Shown in pieces: positions 1-7,203 of a stretch of 39,627 bases of DNA (the stretch's first letter is position 1; every line of letters begins with the position of its first letter). The notes beneath the pieces were generated by a model that ran no database searches, was not told the origin of the DNA, and saw nothing but the letters and a program-made list of their open reading frames with translations. The DNA comes from Helicobacteraceae bacterium (lineage in GTDB: Bacteria > Campylobacterota > Campylobacteria > Campylobacterales > Sulfurimonadaceae). The DNA lies in assembly GCA_015488775.1 (NCBI GenBank), contig WFNF01000122.1:1-39627 (forward strand), read 5' to 3'. Both the position numbers and the translations under genes were made by a program.

Positions 1-120
1 ACAACTCAAGCTCATATAGCTGTTATGAGAAAGATAATAATTACTGCACATTCTCTTTATAAAAATGATAAAAAGTTTGAGCAAAACTTCGGTTCTCAAG
101 AAGCTAATATGACTGAATAA
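1..120 (+). CDS. IS110-family transposase, C-terminal end (partial)
   Basis: The first 39 codons and a TAA stop are open and read as the tail of an IS110/IS116/IS902 transposase. The visible part contains AHIAVMRKIIITAHSLYKND, which matches the family's usual C-terminal helix (Ala-rich, then M-R-K, hydrophobic, then a short Lys-rich tail). The start and the RuvC-like and Tnp20 domains lie outside the window. IS110 elements carry bridge-RNA sequence in their non-coding ends, so the flank after 120 would be the right end of such an element, but I could not place its boundary. The family call rests on pattern recognition of a short segment. Confidence 0.6.
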   Translation, partial: TTQAHIAVMRKIIITAHSLYKNDKKFEQNFGSQEANMTE

Positions 121-148
121 TTAACTTTAAAATATGTTACTATTGGTA

Positions 149-308
149 TCATTGTTCAAAGAATTTAACGTGCGACTGACCCTCAATGCTTCTCTCTTTA
201 AACTCAGGAGTGTAGAGCCACATTTTGTTGTCAGTAAATCTATCTGAAAGTGCTTTTTGGTAGTGAGTTATATTTCTGTTTTTTGTATATTCACTCTTTT
301 CTCTTAAA
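149..308 (-). pseudogene. Coding-like fragment without a start, unknown family
   Basis: On the minus strand a frame stays open from just after a TAA near 309 to a TGA at 149-151, about 52 codons, with protein-like composition (for example MWLYTPEFKERSIEGQ). It begins where the 165-aa gene upstream ends, but in another frame, and has no good start codon or ribosome binding site. It may be the 3' part of a gene whose front was lost, or a frameshifted extension of its neighbour. I do not recognise the family. Confidence 0.3.
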
Positions 309-801
309 TTTTAATCATTCCAGAATAGTTCATTTTTGGATCAAAAAGACCTAAATCTAATTTTTCGAGAGATTTTGCAGTATTATCAGTAAACTCACAA
401 TTCAAAAAATATTTTTTTGTATTATCTTCTAGTAGCCAGTGAAATCTGTAGTCCATTAACTTATTTTTAGCATAAGCCTTTATCCCTATTTTAGATGTGA
501 TAGTATCATAGTTATCACCCATCTCTATTTCAAAAGGTAATTTTAAAGTTGTATCTTCTTCTACTGAAATTTGATTAAGATATATATTTCTTTCTCCCTC
601 TCTTTCTCTCTGTTGTACATTATTACAAGTATCATCAAAAGCCAATTCAACATCATATCCATCAGGTCTCATCCACACAGTAGATGTATCTTCATCTAAC
701 GTAGGTCTCTCTTCTCCAAATTCTTCTATGATATCAATGATTTTATCATCCCATTCGGGTAGACCAAGTACCTCTATCATTTTATTTCCATCTATTTCCA
801 T
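304..801 (-). CDS. Hypothetical acidic cytoplasmic protein, 165 aa
   Basis: This encodes 165 residues with no signal peptide and no membrane segment. It is strongly acidic at the N-terminus (runs such as DIIEEFGEERPTLDED) and has scattered aromatic residues. The size, acidity and position among decayed mobile DNA recall immunity proteins of polymorphic toxins or orphan antitoxins, but no family motif is recognisable and this is only a guess. A 21-codon reading frame ends 1 bp upstream of its start. It could be a leader or the stump of a partner gene. Nothing else suggests a function. Confidence 0.5.
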   Translation of the reverse strand: MEIDGNKMIEVLGLPEWDDKIIDIIEEFGEERPTLDEDTSTVWMRPDGYDVELAFDDTCNNVQQREREGERNIYLNQISVEEDTTLKLPFEIEMGDNYDTITSKIGIKAYAKNKLMDYRFHWLLEDNTKKYFLNCEFTDNTAKSLEKLDLGLFDPKMNYSGMIKI

Positions 802-867
802 CTATTTTCCTTTTAGATTTTCTTTTACTTTCTGTTTTAAAAACTTATCATAATTAACTTTTTTCAT
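802..867 (-). other. 21-codon ORF directly upstream of the 165-aa gene
   Basis: ATG at 867 to TAG at 802 encodes 21 residues, rich in lysine (starts MKKVNYDKFLK). Its stop lies 1 bp from the start of the next gene, and its last codons (AAAGGAAAA) supply that gene's Shine-Dalgarno sequence. It may be the last piece of a deleted upstream gene or a chance ORF. The adjoining REP-like repeat begins just beyond its start. Confidence 0.25.
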
Positions 868-874
868 TCGTCGC

Positions 875-959
875 AAAAATCTAGGGGTCAAATCTAGGGG
901 TCAAGAGTTAAGTGTCAGAAGAGTTAAGTGTCAGGACACAACCCAATACCTCTAAATAC
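875..959. repeat. REP-like repeat cluster
   Basis: Two families sit side by side. AATCTAGGGGTCA occurs twice in tandem (878-890 and 891-903); the first copy, with three more A residues, is identical over 16 bp to 39411-39426, beside a REP-associated transposase. Next, GAGTTAAGTGTCAG occurs at 905-918 and 921-934 with a 16-bp period. The second copy continues as GTGTC-AG-GACAC, a short palindrome, and the stretch 922-959 recurs at 1868-1905 with about 36 of 38 identical. Short palindromic units in clusters near a RAYT-type transposase are typical of REP sequences. Confidence 0.6.
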
Positions 960-1210
960 CCGGAAGCTCGCCAATTAAAGACAGATAACCTCCTTAGCTG
1001 GACTTAATCCAATCTGGATATAAAATATCTAAGGCTGGTTTTAGTATGTATAGAGGTTTTTTGTTTATTGGAATCTTATCTGCTGCTCGATTTAACTGTA
1101 CACCTCTGTGAGTGTAGCTCCACTTTTTTAAAGTGTTAAAAGTATATCATAAAAGTGGAGATTCATTCATAGTGGGCTCACAGTCAAAGATTTTCTAAAC
1201 ATCCCTTATT
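960..1210. other. Gene-poor stretch with an inverted repeat and a coding-like scrap
   Basis: The span 868-1274 has no intact gene. Between the REP-like cluster and the MITE fragment, a 10-bp perfect inverted repeat (CTCCACTTTT at 1119-1128, AAAAGTGGAG at 1151-1160) encloses a 22-nt loop. On the minus strand a frame without a start reads for about 49 codons down to a TAA near 1010 and includes KPLYILKPALDILYPDWIKS. It looks like residue of a lost gene, but I do not recognise it. No promoter stands out. Confidence 0.3.
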
Positions 1211-1255
1211 CACAAGCATAGATGCTACTTATTGTTCCCTACTGCATAATTTGGG
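1211..1255 (-). repeat. Partial copy of the MITE-like element
   Basis: This 45-bp segment, read on the minus strand, matches 22289-22333 at 44 of 45 positions, starting with the CCCAAATTATGCAGTAGGG end. The rest of the 22-kb copy, including its second terminal repeat, is absent, and the sequence then diverges. It lies just downstream of the broken toxin gene. Confidence 0.65.
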
Positions 1256-1274
1256 ATTAATTAATAATTTCTTA

Positions 1275-1567
1275 TTACTTTACTCTATTCGTCCAATAAG
1301 TTGGATTTCTGTGATGATGTGCAATAGCGATTATAAGAATACAATCTTCTTCAATCGAATATAGTACATTATATGGAAATTTGTGCATTATACATCTTCG
1401 TATGCTTGGTTTTATTTCAGTCCATGCAGTCGGGAATGTAGATACTCTTTTAACAGTAGATTTAATAATACCTTTAAAGGTTGTCCTAAACCTTTTACTT
1501 GTAGTTCATAATATTCTACTGCATCATCAAGCTCATCTTTAGCTTCTGGTAGAAATTCAATTTTCAT
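1275..1567 (-). pseudogene. RelE/ParE-family toxin, frameshifted
   Basis: The ATG at 1567 overlaps the antitoxin stop (TAATG). The first frame reads MKIEFLPEAKDELDDAVEYY, a classic RelE/ParE start, then fails. The remainder is open in another frame: STVKRVSTFPTAWTEIKPSI, then RRCIMHKFPYNVLYSIEEDC, and finally IAIAHHHRNPTYWTNR before TAA at 1275. Both halves together make a normal toxin of about 95 aa. At the break, AGGTTTAGGACAA would restore frame and family sequence if it were present twice, so loss of one 13-bp tandem copy is a simple explanation. The toxin should be inactive unless frameshifting occurs. Confidence 0.8.
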
Positions 1568-1767
1568 TAATTGAATGCTTCCTCAAAAGGGATAGTTTGT
1601 ACTTTGTTGTCCCTATAGTTCTGTAGTCTATTTTCCGCTTCATCAGCCCAAACTCTATCAACACTCTCATCAGGCTTATCTAAACTTTGTAGTAAGCTCT
1701 CTACAACAATATAACGTTCTTGAGGGTTAAGTTGTAAAGCCTCTTGTAGTATCTGTGCATTACTCAT
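1567..1767 (-). CDS. Addiction module antitoxin (PF09720-like), 66 aa
   Basis: This small protein (MSNAQILQEALQLNPQERYI, then VVESLLQSLDKPDESVDRVW) matches the putative addiction-module component family that pairs with RelE/ParE toxins. The W-x-D-E-A-E-x-R-L segment near residues 40-47 is typical. An AGGAG ribosome binding site lies 7 nt upstream, and a TATAAT-like -10 is at 1799-1804. The partner toxin overlaps its stop by 1 nt and is frameshifted, so this antitoxin is probably an orphan that may still repress its own promoter or buffer related toxins. It is the intact half of a decaying type II locus. Confidence 0.85.
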   Translation of the reverse strand: MSNAQILQEALQLNPQERYIVVESLLQSLDKPDESVDRVWADEAENRLQNYRDNKVQTIPFEEAFN

Positions 1768-1867
1768 ATGATACTCCTAATTTTAAATTATTACTATTAT
1801 TATAACAAAAAAAATAATTTGTAACTTTAGACCTACTCAGAAACAAATAGCCTTTATCTAGTTCACA

Positions 1868-1905
1868 AGTTAAGTGTCAGGACACAACCCAAGACCTCAA
1901 AATAC
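1868..1905. repeat. REP-like repeat, second copy
   Basis: This 38-bp segment repeats 922-959 in the same orientation with two mismatches. It begins AGTTAAGTGTCAGGACACAA and contains the GTGTC-AG-GACAC palindrome. The two copies bracket the toxin-antitoxin remnant, about 0.95 kb apart. The rest of 1768-2018 holds only the antitoxin promoter and no gene that I can see. Confidence 0.6.
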
Positions 1906-2018
1906 TGATCTGGATACACTTATTAGGACACTATAATTTACAAAAGTAAAGATTGGTATAAGCATCTACAGACCTCCACGTGAATATAAAACTTTTGATT
2001 CAGTAAACTTTCTAATTA

Positions 2019-3980
2019 TTACTCTAAAAGCATCTCTTTTATAGCTACTTTTAGGTACTTTACCTGCTCAAAATCTGGGTAGAAAGGTCCTGACATTCTC
2101 TCGCCATATCCTGATGTTGATAGTGTAGAAAGTAATGTTAACTCTCCATCAACATATAAAAAGCTTGGATTTCCACTATCTCCACCTATTGGAGTATGAT
2201 ACATAGATTTGTATCCAGTATAAGATTGTCCATCAAATATAAAAGAATCTTTAGTTTGTCCATTGTATGTGTAGTTATAAAGTGCTTGAATACCTCCAAG
2301 ATATGCTTTTTTCTTCTGATCAGTATAAACATAAGGAGCATCATCTAATTGATTTGAGTATTTATAACCTTTTGTGTCTCTAGCATCAATTATAGAATAA
2401 ACTTTAATTTTATTTGGAACAGGTCTATCGAGTTTTTCTATAGTTGTATCAAAAATTCTATCATCATAATCACTCCCATCACGAATAGTACCTAAAGTTC
2501 TAGTTGCCACAATATATCTTTCAACAAGAGTTCCATCTTTTGCGTAAAATTGTACTTTAGTTCCTACACTTCTTGCAAAGTGTGAAGCTAAAACTATATG
2601 TTGGTTAGTTATGAGTGTTCCTGCTTGTATAGAGTTCCATGCTATACCAGTAAAGTCAAAGTTCCCTGCCCAATTGTCTGGAGTATATGGAGCATCTTTT
2701 GAATATCTAAAGATAGTACTATCTGAAGTTTCAAACTTTTGAGGAAAAGTTTGTTCAAGTTGGTTTACTAAGTACTCTTTTACACTAACACCCTCGTTAC
2801 TAGCTAAAGCGTTTAAATCTATAATATTTATATCTGTTCTATTATCTGCTTCTTCAAAAACATCATTTATGTTTATAGTAACGTCTTGTTTTGCTTTATT
2901 TCCTGCTCTATCTGTAGCAATTGAAGTGATATAGTAAGTGTTTTTTCTCTCATAATCTGGAGGCAATCTAAATGTAACAACACCAGTATTTAAGTCAACA
3001 TTAAAACTATTTGCATCTGTTCCTGCTAAGGTAAAAGTTGGAGTGCTCTCATCATCAGTAGCACTTATAGTCATAACTGAGCGTTGGTTTTCATCTATAT
3101 TTATAGAATCTGATGATGTAATTTTAGGAGGAGTTGTATCGTTTGAGTTTTCATCAATGTCTATTATATTTATCGTTAAATACTCTATATCTGAATTTCC
3201 TGCTGAGTCTGTTGCGTAAGGTCTAAACCCATACTTAGAAATAGTACCAAGAACAGGCTCCTCTTTAAATGTCACCTTCCCACTTACACTATCTACATTA
3301 AAATAGGCTGCACTTTGTCCTAAAGCTATATGGTAAGTTATGCTAGACTGCTCATCAACTGCGCTTAAGGTTATAACATCCAAATCATGCTCATATACGT
3401 TTATGCTTTTTGGTATCTTTAATATAGGCGCAATCGTATCTACAACATTTTCATCAATATCTAAAATTAAAACTTTTAAATCTAAACTAGCTGTGTTGTT
3501 TGACTTATCATTTGCTTTTATCTCAATATTATAAGTATCTTTTGTTTCAAAATCAGGAATACTTTTAAAAGTTAACTTTCCACTTGAGGAGTCCAAATTA
3601 AAACTTTGAGCATCTTTACCAGATAAAGTGTATTTTACTTTAGATACATCATCTTTAGCGACAATTGTAGTTACATTTATCTGATTTTCATTAACACTAA
3701 TTTGGTTTTTAGTACTAAATATAGGTGCTATAGTATCTAAATCTTTTGGAGGTGTAGATGTATTTGTATCTTTATCAATTGGGTCTTTTGGAGGTGTGGA
3801 TGTATTTGTATCTACATCATCAATCTGTTTTTCAGTATCTTTGATATTTGTATCATCAATGCTTTTATCAATTTTAGTATCATTTTTGTCATCGGAACCA
3901 AACGAGATAGTAGTGCTTTCACAAGCATTAAAGCTTACTAAGAGAAATATTGTAAATAAACTCATGTTAAATATTTTCAT
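2019..3980 (-). CDS. Surface lipoprotein: three cadherin-like repeats and trypsin-like protease
   Basis: This 653-aa exported protein has a lipobox ending at C20 (VSFNAC). An Asp/Thr-rich linker follows, with DTNTSTPPKD twice. Three cadherin-like repeats lie at about 88-175, 184-278 and 282-374, each with the pattern APIF..I.ENE...T..A.D, then F.LD..SG.LTF, then Y.I...A.D. These domains normally bind calcium. The C-terminal 250 residues form a chymotrypsin-fold domain with H467 (LASHF), a likely D511 (RIFDTTIEKL) and S602 in GGDSGNP. It is predicted to be lipid-anchored outside the cytoplasm and to act in adhesion or processing of surface proteins; the substrate is unknown. It stands alone, with a weak ribosome binding site. 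Confidence 0.8.
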   Translation of the reverse strand: MKIFNMSLFTIFLLVSFNACESTTISFGSDDKNDTKIDKSIDDTNIKDTEKQIDDVDTNTSTPPKDPIDKDTNTSTPPKDLDTIAPIFSTKNQISVNENQINVTTIVAKDDVSKVKYTLSGKDAQSFNLDSSSGKLTFKSIPDFETKDTYNIEIKANDKSNNTASLDLKVLILDIDENVVDTIAPILKIPKSINVYEHDLDVITLSAVDEQSSITYHIALGQSAAYFNVDSVSGKVTFKEEPVLGTISKYGFRPYATDSAGNSDIEYLTINIIDIDENSNDTTPPKITSSDSINIDENQRSVMTISATDDESTPTFTLAGTDANSFNVDLNTGVVTFRLPPDYERKNTYYITSIATDRAGNKAKQDVTININDVFEEADNRTDINIIDLNALASNEGVSVKEYLVNQLEQTFPQKFETSDSTIFRYSKDAPYTPDNWAGNFDFTGIAWNSIQAGTLITNQHIVLASHFARSVGTKVQFYAKDGTLVERYIVATRTLGTIRDGSDYDDRIFDTTIEKLDRPVPNKIKVYSIIDARDTKGYKYSNQLDDAPYVYTDQKKKAYLGGIQALYNYTYNGQTKDSFIFDGQSYTGYKSMYHTPIGGDSGNPSFLYVDGELTLLSTLSTSGYGERMSGPFYPDFEQVKYLKVAIKEMLLE

Positions 3981-4418
3981 ATTATTTTACCTATTATTAT
4001 ATTTTTGTGATTTAGTTTATCATAATATATTTATACTTTTAAGGTTATAACATATATATTAGTAAAACATATTGGTATTGATACAATTGAACACAGTTAA
4101 TTTTTATTTTTATAGGTGTCCTACAATCTCTAGTATTGTTATGTACTAGAACTATGACTCTAATGAAGGTACAAGCAACAGTTAAAAACCAAGGGAATCC
4201 AGAATGTATTAATTTAAAAGATATTGACATGTTTTAACATAACTTACAAGCTATAAATTGTAGTATATTATTTTATTAAAAATCCATCTTGGGATATAAA
4301 AGGCGTAAAATGATAATTATTGATAGTCTTATATACTTCCCAATAACAAGTTTCTTTTTATAAGTATATTTGCCAACCATTGCAACTGACCCTAAAGCTT
4401 TTTAGTCAAGTGGGCTTT
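3981..4418. other. 438-bp gene-free region with a weak repeat
   Basis: No convincing gene lies here. A 61-codon minus-strand ORF (4045-4230) and a 24-codon plus-strand ORF (4163-4237) exist, but neither has a ribosome binding site or family resemblance. About 50 bp around 4060-4108 (CATATTGGTATTGATACAAT onward) resembles 16275-16325 at roughly 75-80% by eye, so a short dispersed repeat or a shared regulatory segment may be present. The lipoprotein gene's promoter should lie at the left end, but no strong -35/-10 pair is visible. Confidence 0.3.
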
Positions 4419-4964
4419 TTACGGTTCTACTATAATTGCTTTGTCTTTTGCACTGTCTATAGTAAAACTATATACTTGATCAAGATTTAGTTTGTTGTGT
4501 TTTTCAAATAACTCTACAAACTCTAAGGTAGTTTTTACTTCATTGTATTGGTTTGGCATCATGGCGTAAGACTCACCATCTGCTACACTAAAAATGCCAT
4601 CTTGTGCGAAGTTCAACTGGGTGGCTAGTTCACTTTTACTTGATATATTTAGTTTTTTTATGGATGTTACAAGACTTAGCTCTACTTGTGCATGTAGAAA
4701 CTCTCTTGTTGTTAGTGGTGAAAACATTGGGTCTTGGAAAGCGGCTTTTTTAGCATGAAAAACTATGCCATCAAATAAACTTTTATCTGAGATAATCTCA
4801 CCACTGCTTCCTCTTAACTCATTGTCTAACCATATGCTTACCACTAAACCTATATTTTCATTAAAAATCTCATCTTTATACTCATCTTTATTTATAATAA
4901 GTTCAGCAGATAAAACCTCTTTCATTGAGTCTCTTGTAAGCTTTAGTAGTGGTGAACTAGACAT
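4419..4964 (-). CDS. AMMECR1-domain protein (AmmeMemoRadiSam system protein A-like)
   Basis: The 181-aa product matches the AMMECR1 fold (PF01871): an N-terminal helix (SPLLKLTRDSMKEVL), then a strand pair with SIWLDNELRGSSGEI, then FHAKKAAFQDPMFSPLT and the E-L-S-V-type strand (HAQVELSLVTSIKKL). The signature LRGCIG reads LRGSSG here, so the conserved cysteine is lost. The start is put at ATG 4964 because GTGAGG lies 6 nt upstream; a GTG start at 4976 is possible. It overlaps the antiporter gene by 8 bp and is the last gene of a three-gene unit. The usual partners, a MEMO protein and a radical SAM enzyme, are not nearby. The biochemical role is unknown. Confidence 0.85.
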   Translation of the reverse strand: MSSSPLLKLTRDSMKEVLSAELIINKDEYKDEIFNENIGLVVSIWLDNELRGSSGEIISDKSLFDGIVFHAKKAAFQDPMFSPLTTREFLHAQVELSLVTSIKKLNISSKSELATQLNFAQDGIFSVADGESYAMMPNQYNEVKTTLEFVELFEKHNKLNLDQVYSFTIDSAKDKAIIVEP

Positions 4965-6120
4965 TTTTAACCTCACTTTCTGGGAACTTTATATTGATCA
5001 GCTTGATGCTAACCATAACAACTATTACTTGGATTAAAGATGCTAAAATTAGTGCAAAATAGTGGAGTTTATCTATGGAGTTTGCGTTGTAAGCAAGAGT
5101 TGAGATTGCTATAAGAAGTGTAAGTGGCATAGAGTGTGATAATCCCATCATAACAGAGTCTCTTAAACCTAAAGATTGTGTAAAAACCAAAGCTGCCAGA
5201 ACTCTCATAAGTATCATGGCAAATGTGATGATTAAAGATGTTTGAACAAGTCCATCCATTAAAAGTGACTCTAGTTTAAAGCTTGTTCCAATGTGTATGA
5301 AAAAGATAGGTATTAAAAAACCAAAACCAAAACTTCCAAGTTTCTCAGGCAGATGATGTTTATGATCAAAAAATGTGGGGATAAATATACCAGCTATAAA
5401 AGCTCCAAAGGCAAGTTCTAAGTCAAGGTAAAGCATAGCACTAACAAGCATAAAAAACAGACCCATAGATAGGCGTATATCTTGCTCTTTGTTGTCATTA
5501 TCTGGCATTAAGGTTTTTGAAACTTCAGGAAACCACCAAAACAGAAGTCCTAAAACTCTAAATAGAAGTAAAATTAGTGCTAAAAATATAACAAGATGTA
5601 TTAAAGTTGCAATAAGTTCACTACCTATGCCATACTTTAATCCAGGTCCTGAGATAGTTAAAAAAGCTATAGAAACCACTTCACCTATGGCACCAGCTGT
5701 CATAGATAAAGTAAGCCAAGATGTTTTTCCATACTCTTTTACAAGTGCAGCAACTAAGCCAACCGAGATAAGAGGTAGAAGAACTATAAAGATTTTTCCT
5801 AGATGAAAGTAAAGCACAAAAGACAAGGCAAATATATATAACAATGCCAAATAAGAGATAATTTTTCTTAGTAAATCAAGTTTAATGTTGATCAGTTTTT
5901 TGAGGTTAATCTCAGTCCCTGCAATAAACATCAGATATAAAAATCCAACCTCAGCAATTAACTCAAAAAGGTGATCCTCATGTAAAAGCCCTATATAGCC
6001 TAAAAAAGAGCCAAATATAATCTCAACAGGAGTTGTAGGAAGTTTAAAAACCTTAGCAAAGTAGGGGGAAAAGATTACTATAAGTGATAAGGTTACTAAA
6101 AGTGATATATTATCATGCAT
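4957..6120 (-). CDS. Kef/NhaP-like cation:proton antiporter (CPA2), membrane domain only
   Basis: This 387-aa integral membrane protein has about 12-13 hydrophobic segments and the CPA2 start (SPYFAKVFKLPTTPVEIIFG, then a glycine-rich turn and GFLYLMFIAGTEINLKKL). LELAFGAFIAGIFIP and a PIFFIHIGTSF segment are typical of the Na+/H+ exchanger core (PF00999). There is no RCK/TrkA-N domain, so it is the transport module alone. It lies 6 bp after pfkA and overlaps the AMMECR1 gene, so the three are almost certainly co-transcribed. It probably exchanges Na+ or K+ for protons in the inner membrane; ion specificity cannot be read from the sequence. Confidence 0.85.
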   Translation of the reverse strand: MHDNISLLVTLSLIVIFSPYFAKVFKLPTTPVEIIFGSFLGYIGLLHEDHLFELIAEVGFLYLMFIAGTEINLKKLINIKLDLLRKIISYLALLYIFALSFVLYFHLGKIFIVLLPLISVGLVAALVKEYGKTSWLTLSMTAGAIGEVVSIAFLTISGPGLKYGIGSELIATLIHLVIFLALILLLFRVLGLLFWWFPEVSKTLMPDNDNKEQDIRLSMGLFFMLVSAMLYLDLELAFGAFIAGIFIPTFFDHKHHLPEKLGSFGFGFLIPIFFIHIGTSFKLESLLMDGLVQTSLIITFAMILMRVLAALVFTQSLGLRDSVMMGLSHSMPLTLLIAISTLAYNANSIDKLHYFALILASLIQVIVVMVSIKLINIKFPESEVKNV

Positions 6121-6126
6121 GATGAA

Positions 6127-7089
6127 TTATAGCATAGACTTGGCTAGTTTTAGTAAAGAGCAATCTAGCTCCTTTTTTGTTCCTACAACATCATCTATAT
6201 TTTCAAGTTTAAAGTTTGAGTCACTGTGACAAACAACTGAACTTTTTTTATTATCTAAAAGAGCATCTACTGCGTGGTTAATAAACTTATATGCCATAAG
6301 TCTATCGTAAACACTAGGGTTTGAACCTCTTTGTATATGACCTAAAATCGTTGCACGAGACTCTATACCTATCTCCTCTTCAAACCATTTTGAGATGCTT
6401 TGTGCATCATCTTTAATCCCCTCTGAAACAACTGCTATAAAGTAGTTCCTACCATTGCTCACTTGTTGTTTAAATCTATGTTTATACTTATCTAAATCAT
6501 ACTCAACCTCAGGGATTAAAAGCATCTCCGCACCACTGGTTAAACTACTTACAAGTGCTAAAAAGCCACAATCTCTACCCATTGTTTCTATGACAAAAGC
6601 TCTTTTAAAAGATGAGGCAGTATCTCTTATGCTATCTATAGCATTTTTTATAACATTTAGTGATGTGTCAACACCCAAAGAGTAGTCACTAAGTGCTATG
6701 TCGTTGTCAATAGTAGATGGAACACCACAAACCTTTATGTCAAACTCTTTACTTAGTTTATGCATCCCTCTAAATGAGCCATCCCCACCCAATATAATCA
6801 ACATATCTATACCTAGTTTTTTTAGGTTATCTACGGCTATTATTCTATAGGAGTACTTCATAAACCTTGATGATCTTGATGACCTAAGCATAGTCCCACC
6901 ACGATTTATAATCCCAGAAACATCACTATAAGAGGCTTTTTTAATATTGTTATCTATAAGCCCCTCATACCCATCATAAACAAAATAGGGAGTAAGTGAG
7001 TTTTCAAAACTGTATTCTACAAAATGTTTAATGGCTGCGTTCATAGAGGAGACATCCCCACCAGAACATAAAATAGCTATGCTTTGCAT
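6127..7089 (-). CDS. pfkA: 6-phosphofructokinase
   Basis: The 320 aa are the normal length for a bacterial ATP-dependent PfkA, which phosphorylates fructose 6-phosphate in the cytoplasm. Visible motifs are ILGGDGS (about 99-105), the catalytic STIDND (D128), and ETMGRDCGFLAL for substrate binding. Two usually fixed sites differ: the N-terminal nucleotide loop is SGGDVSSMNAAI instead of GGDAPGMNAAI, and the segment before the catalytic Asp is PSTIDND instead of PGTIDND or the PKTIDND of PPi enzymes. The phosphoryl donor is therefore uncertain. AGGAG precedes the start and a TATAAT lies at 7124-7129. It heads the unit with the antiporter and AMMECR1 genes. Confidence 0.9.
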   Translation of the reverse strand: MQSIAILCSGGDVSSMNAAIKHFVEYSFENSLTPYFVYDGYEGLIDNNIKKASYSDVSGIINRGGTMLRSSRSSRFMKYSYRIIAVDNLKKLGIDMLIILGGDGSFRGMHKLSKEFDIKVCGVPSTIDNDIALSDYSLGVDTSLNVIKNAIDSIRDTASSFKRAFVIETMGRDCGFLALVSSLTSGAEMLLIPEVEYDLDKYKHRFKQQVSNGRNYFIAVVSEGIKDDAQSISKWFEEEIGIESRATILGHIQRGSNPSVYDRLMAYKFINHAVDALLDNKKSSVVCHSDSNFKLENIDDVVGTKKELDCSLLKLAKSML

Positions 7090-7123
7090 ATGTTTTTCTC
7101 CTGTATTGTTTATTATTATAAGT

Positions 7124-7129
7124 ATTATA
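7124..7129 (-). promoter_or_regulatory. -10 element for pfkA
   Basis: Read on the minus strand, TATAAT occurs after a run of nine T residues, 34 nt upstream of the pfkA start. It is preceded about 25 nt further up by TGTCAC, a poor -35. It suggests that pfkA has its own promoter, separate from the histidine-kinase operon whose last gene ends at 7204. Confidence 0.45.
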
Positions 7130-7203
7130 CAAAAAAAAAGAGATAATATGTGACATTTAATTTATAATGTTCCCAGAAAAACAAACCACTTAATAGAATA
7201 TTT

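Noticed and set aside
878-945. Tandem units as a CRISPR array
   Set aside because: Units are short, have spacers of only 0-2 bp, differ in family, and no cas gene is present.
4045-4230. 61-codon minus-strand ORF in the intergenic region
   Set aside because: No ribosome binding site, no recognisable motif, and it overlaps a weak repeat; chance ORF is more likely.
5489-5806. 105-codon plus-strand ORF inside the antiporter gene
   Set aside because: It is antisense to a clear membrane-protein gene, without a ribosome binding site or family resemblance.
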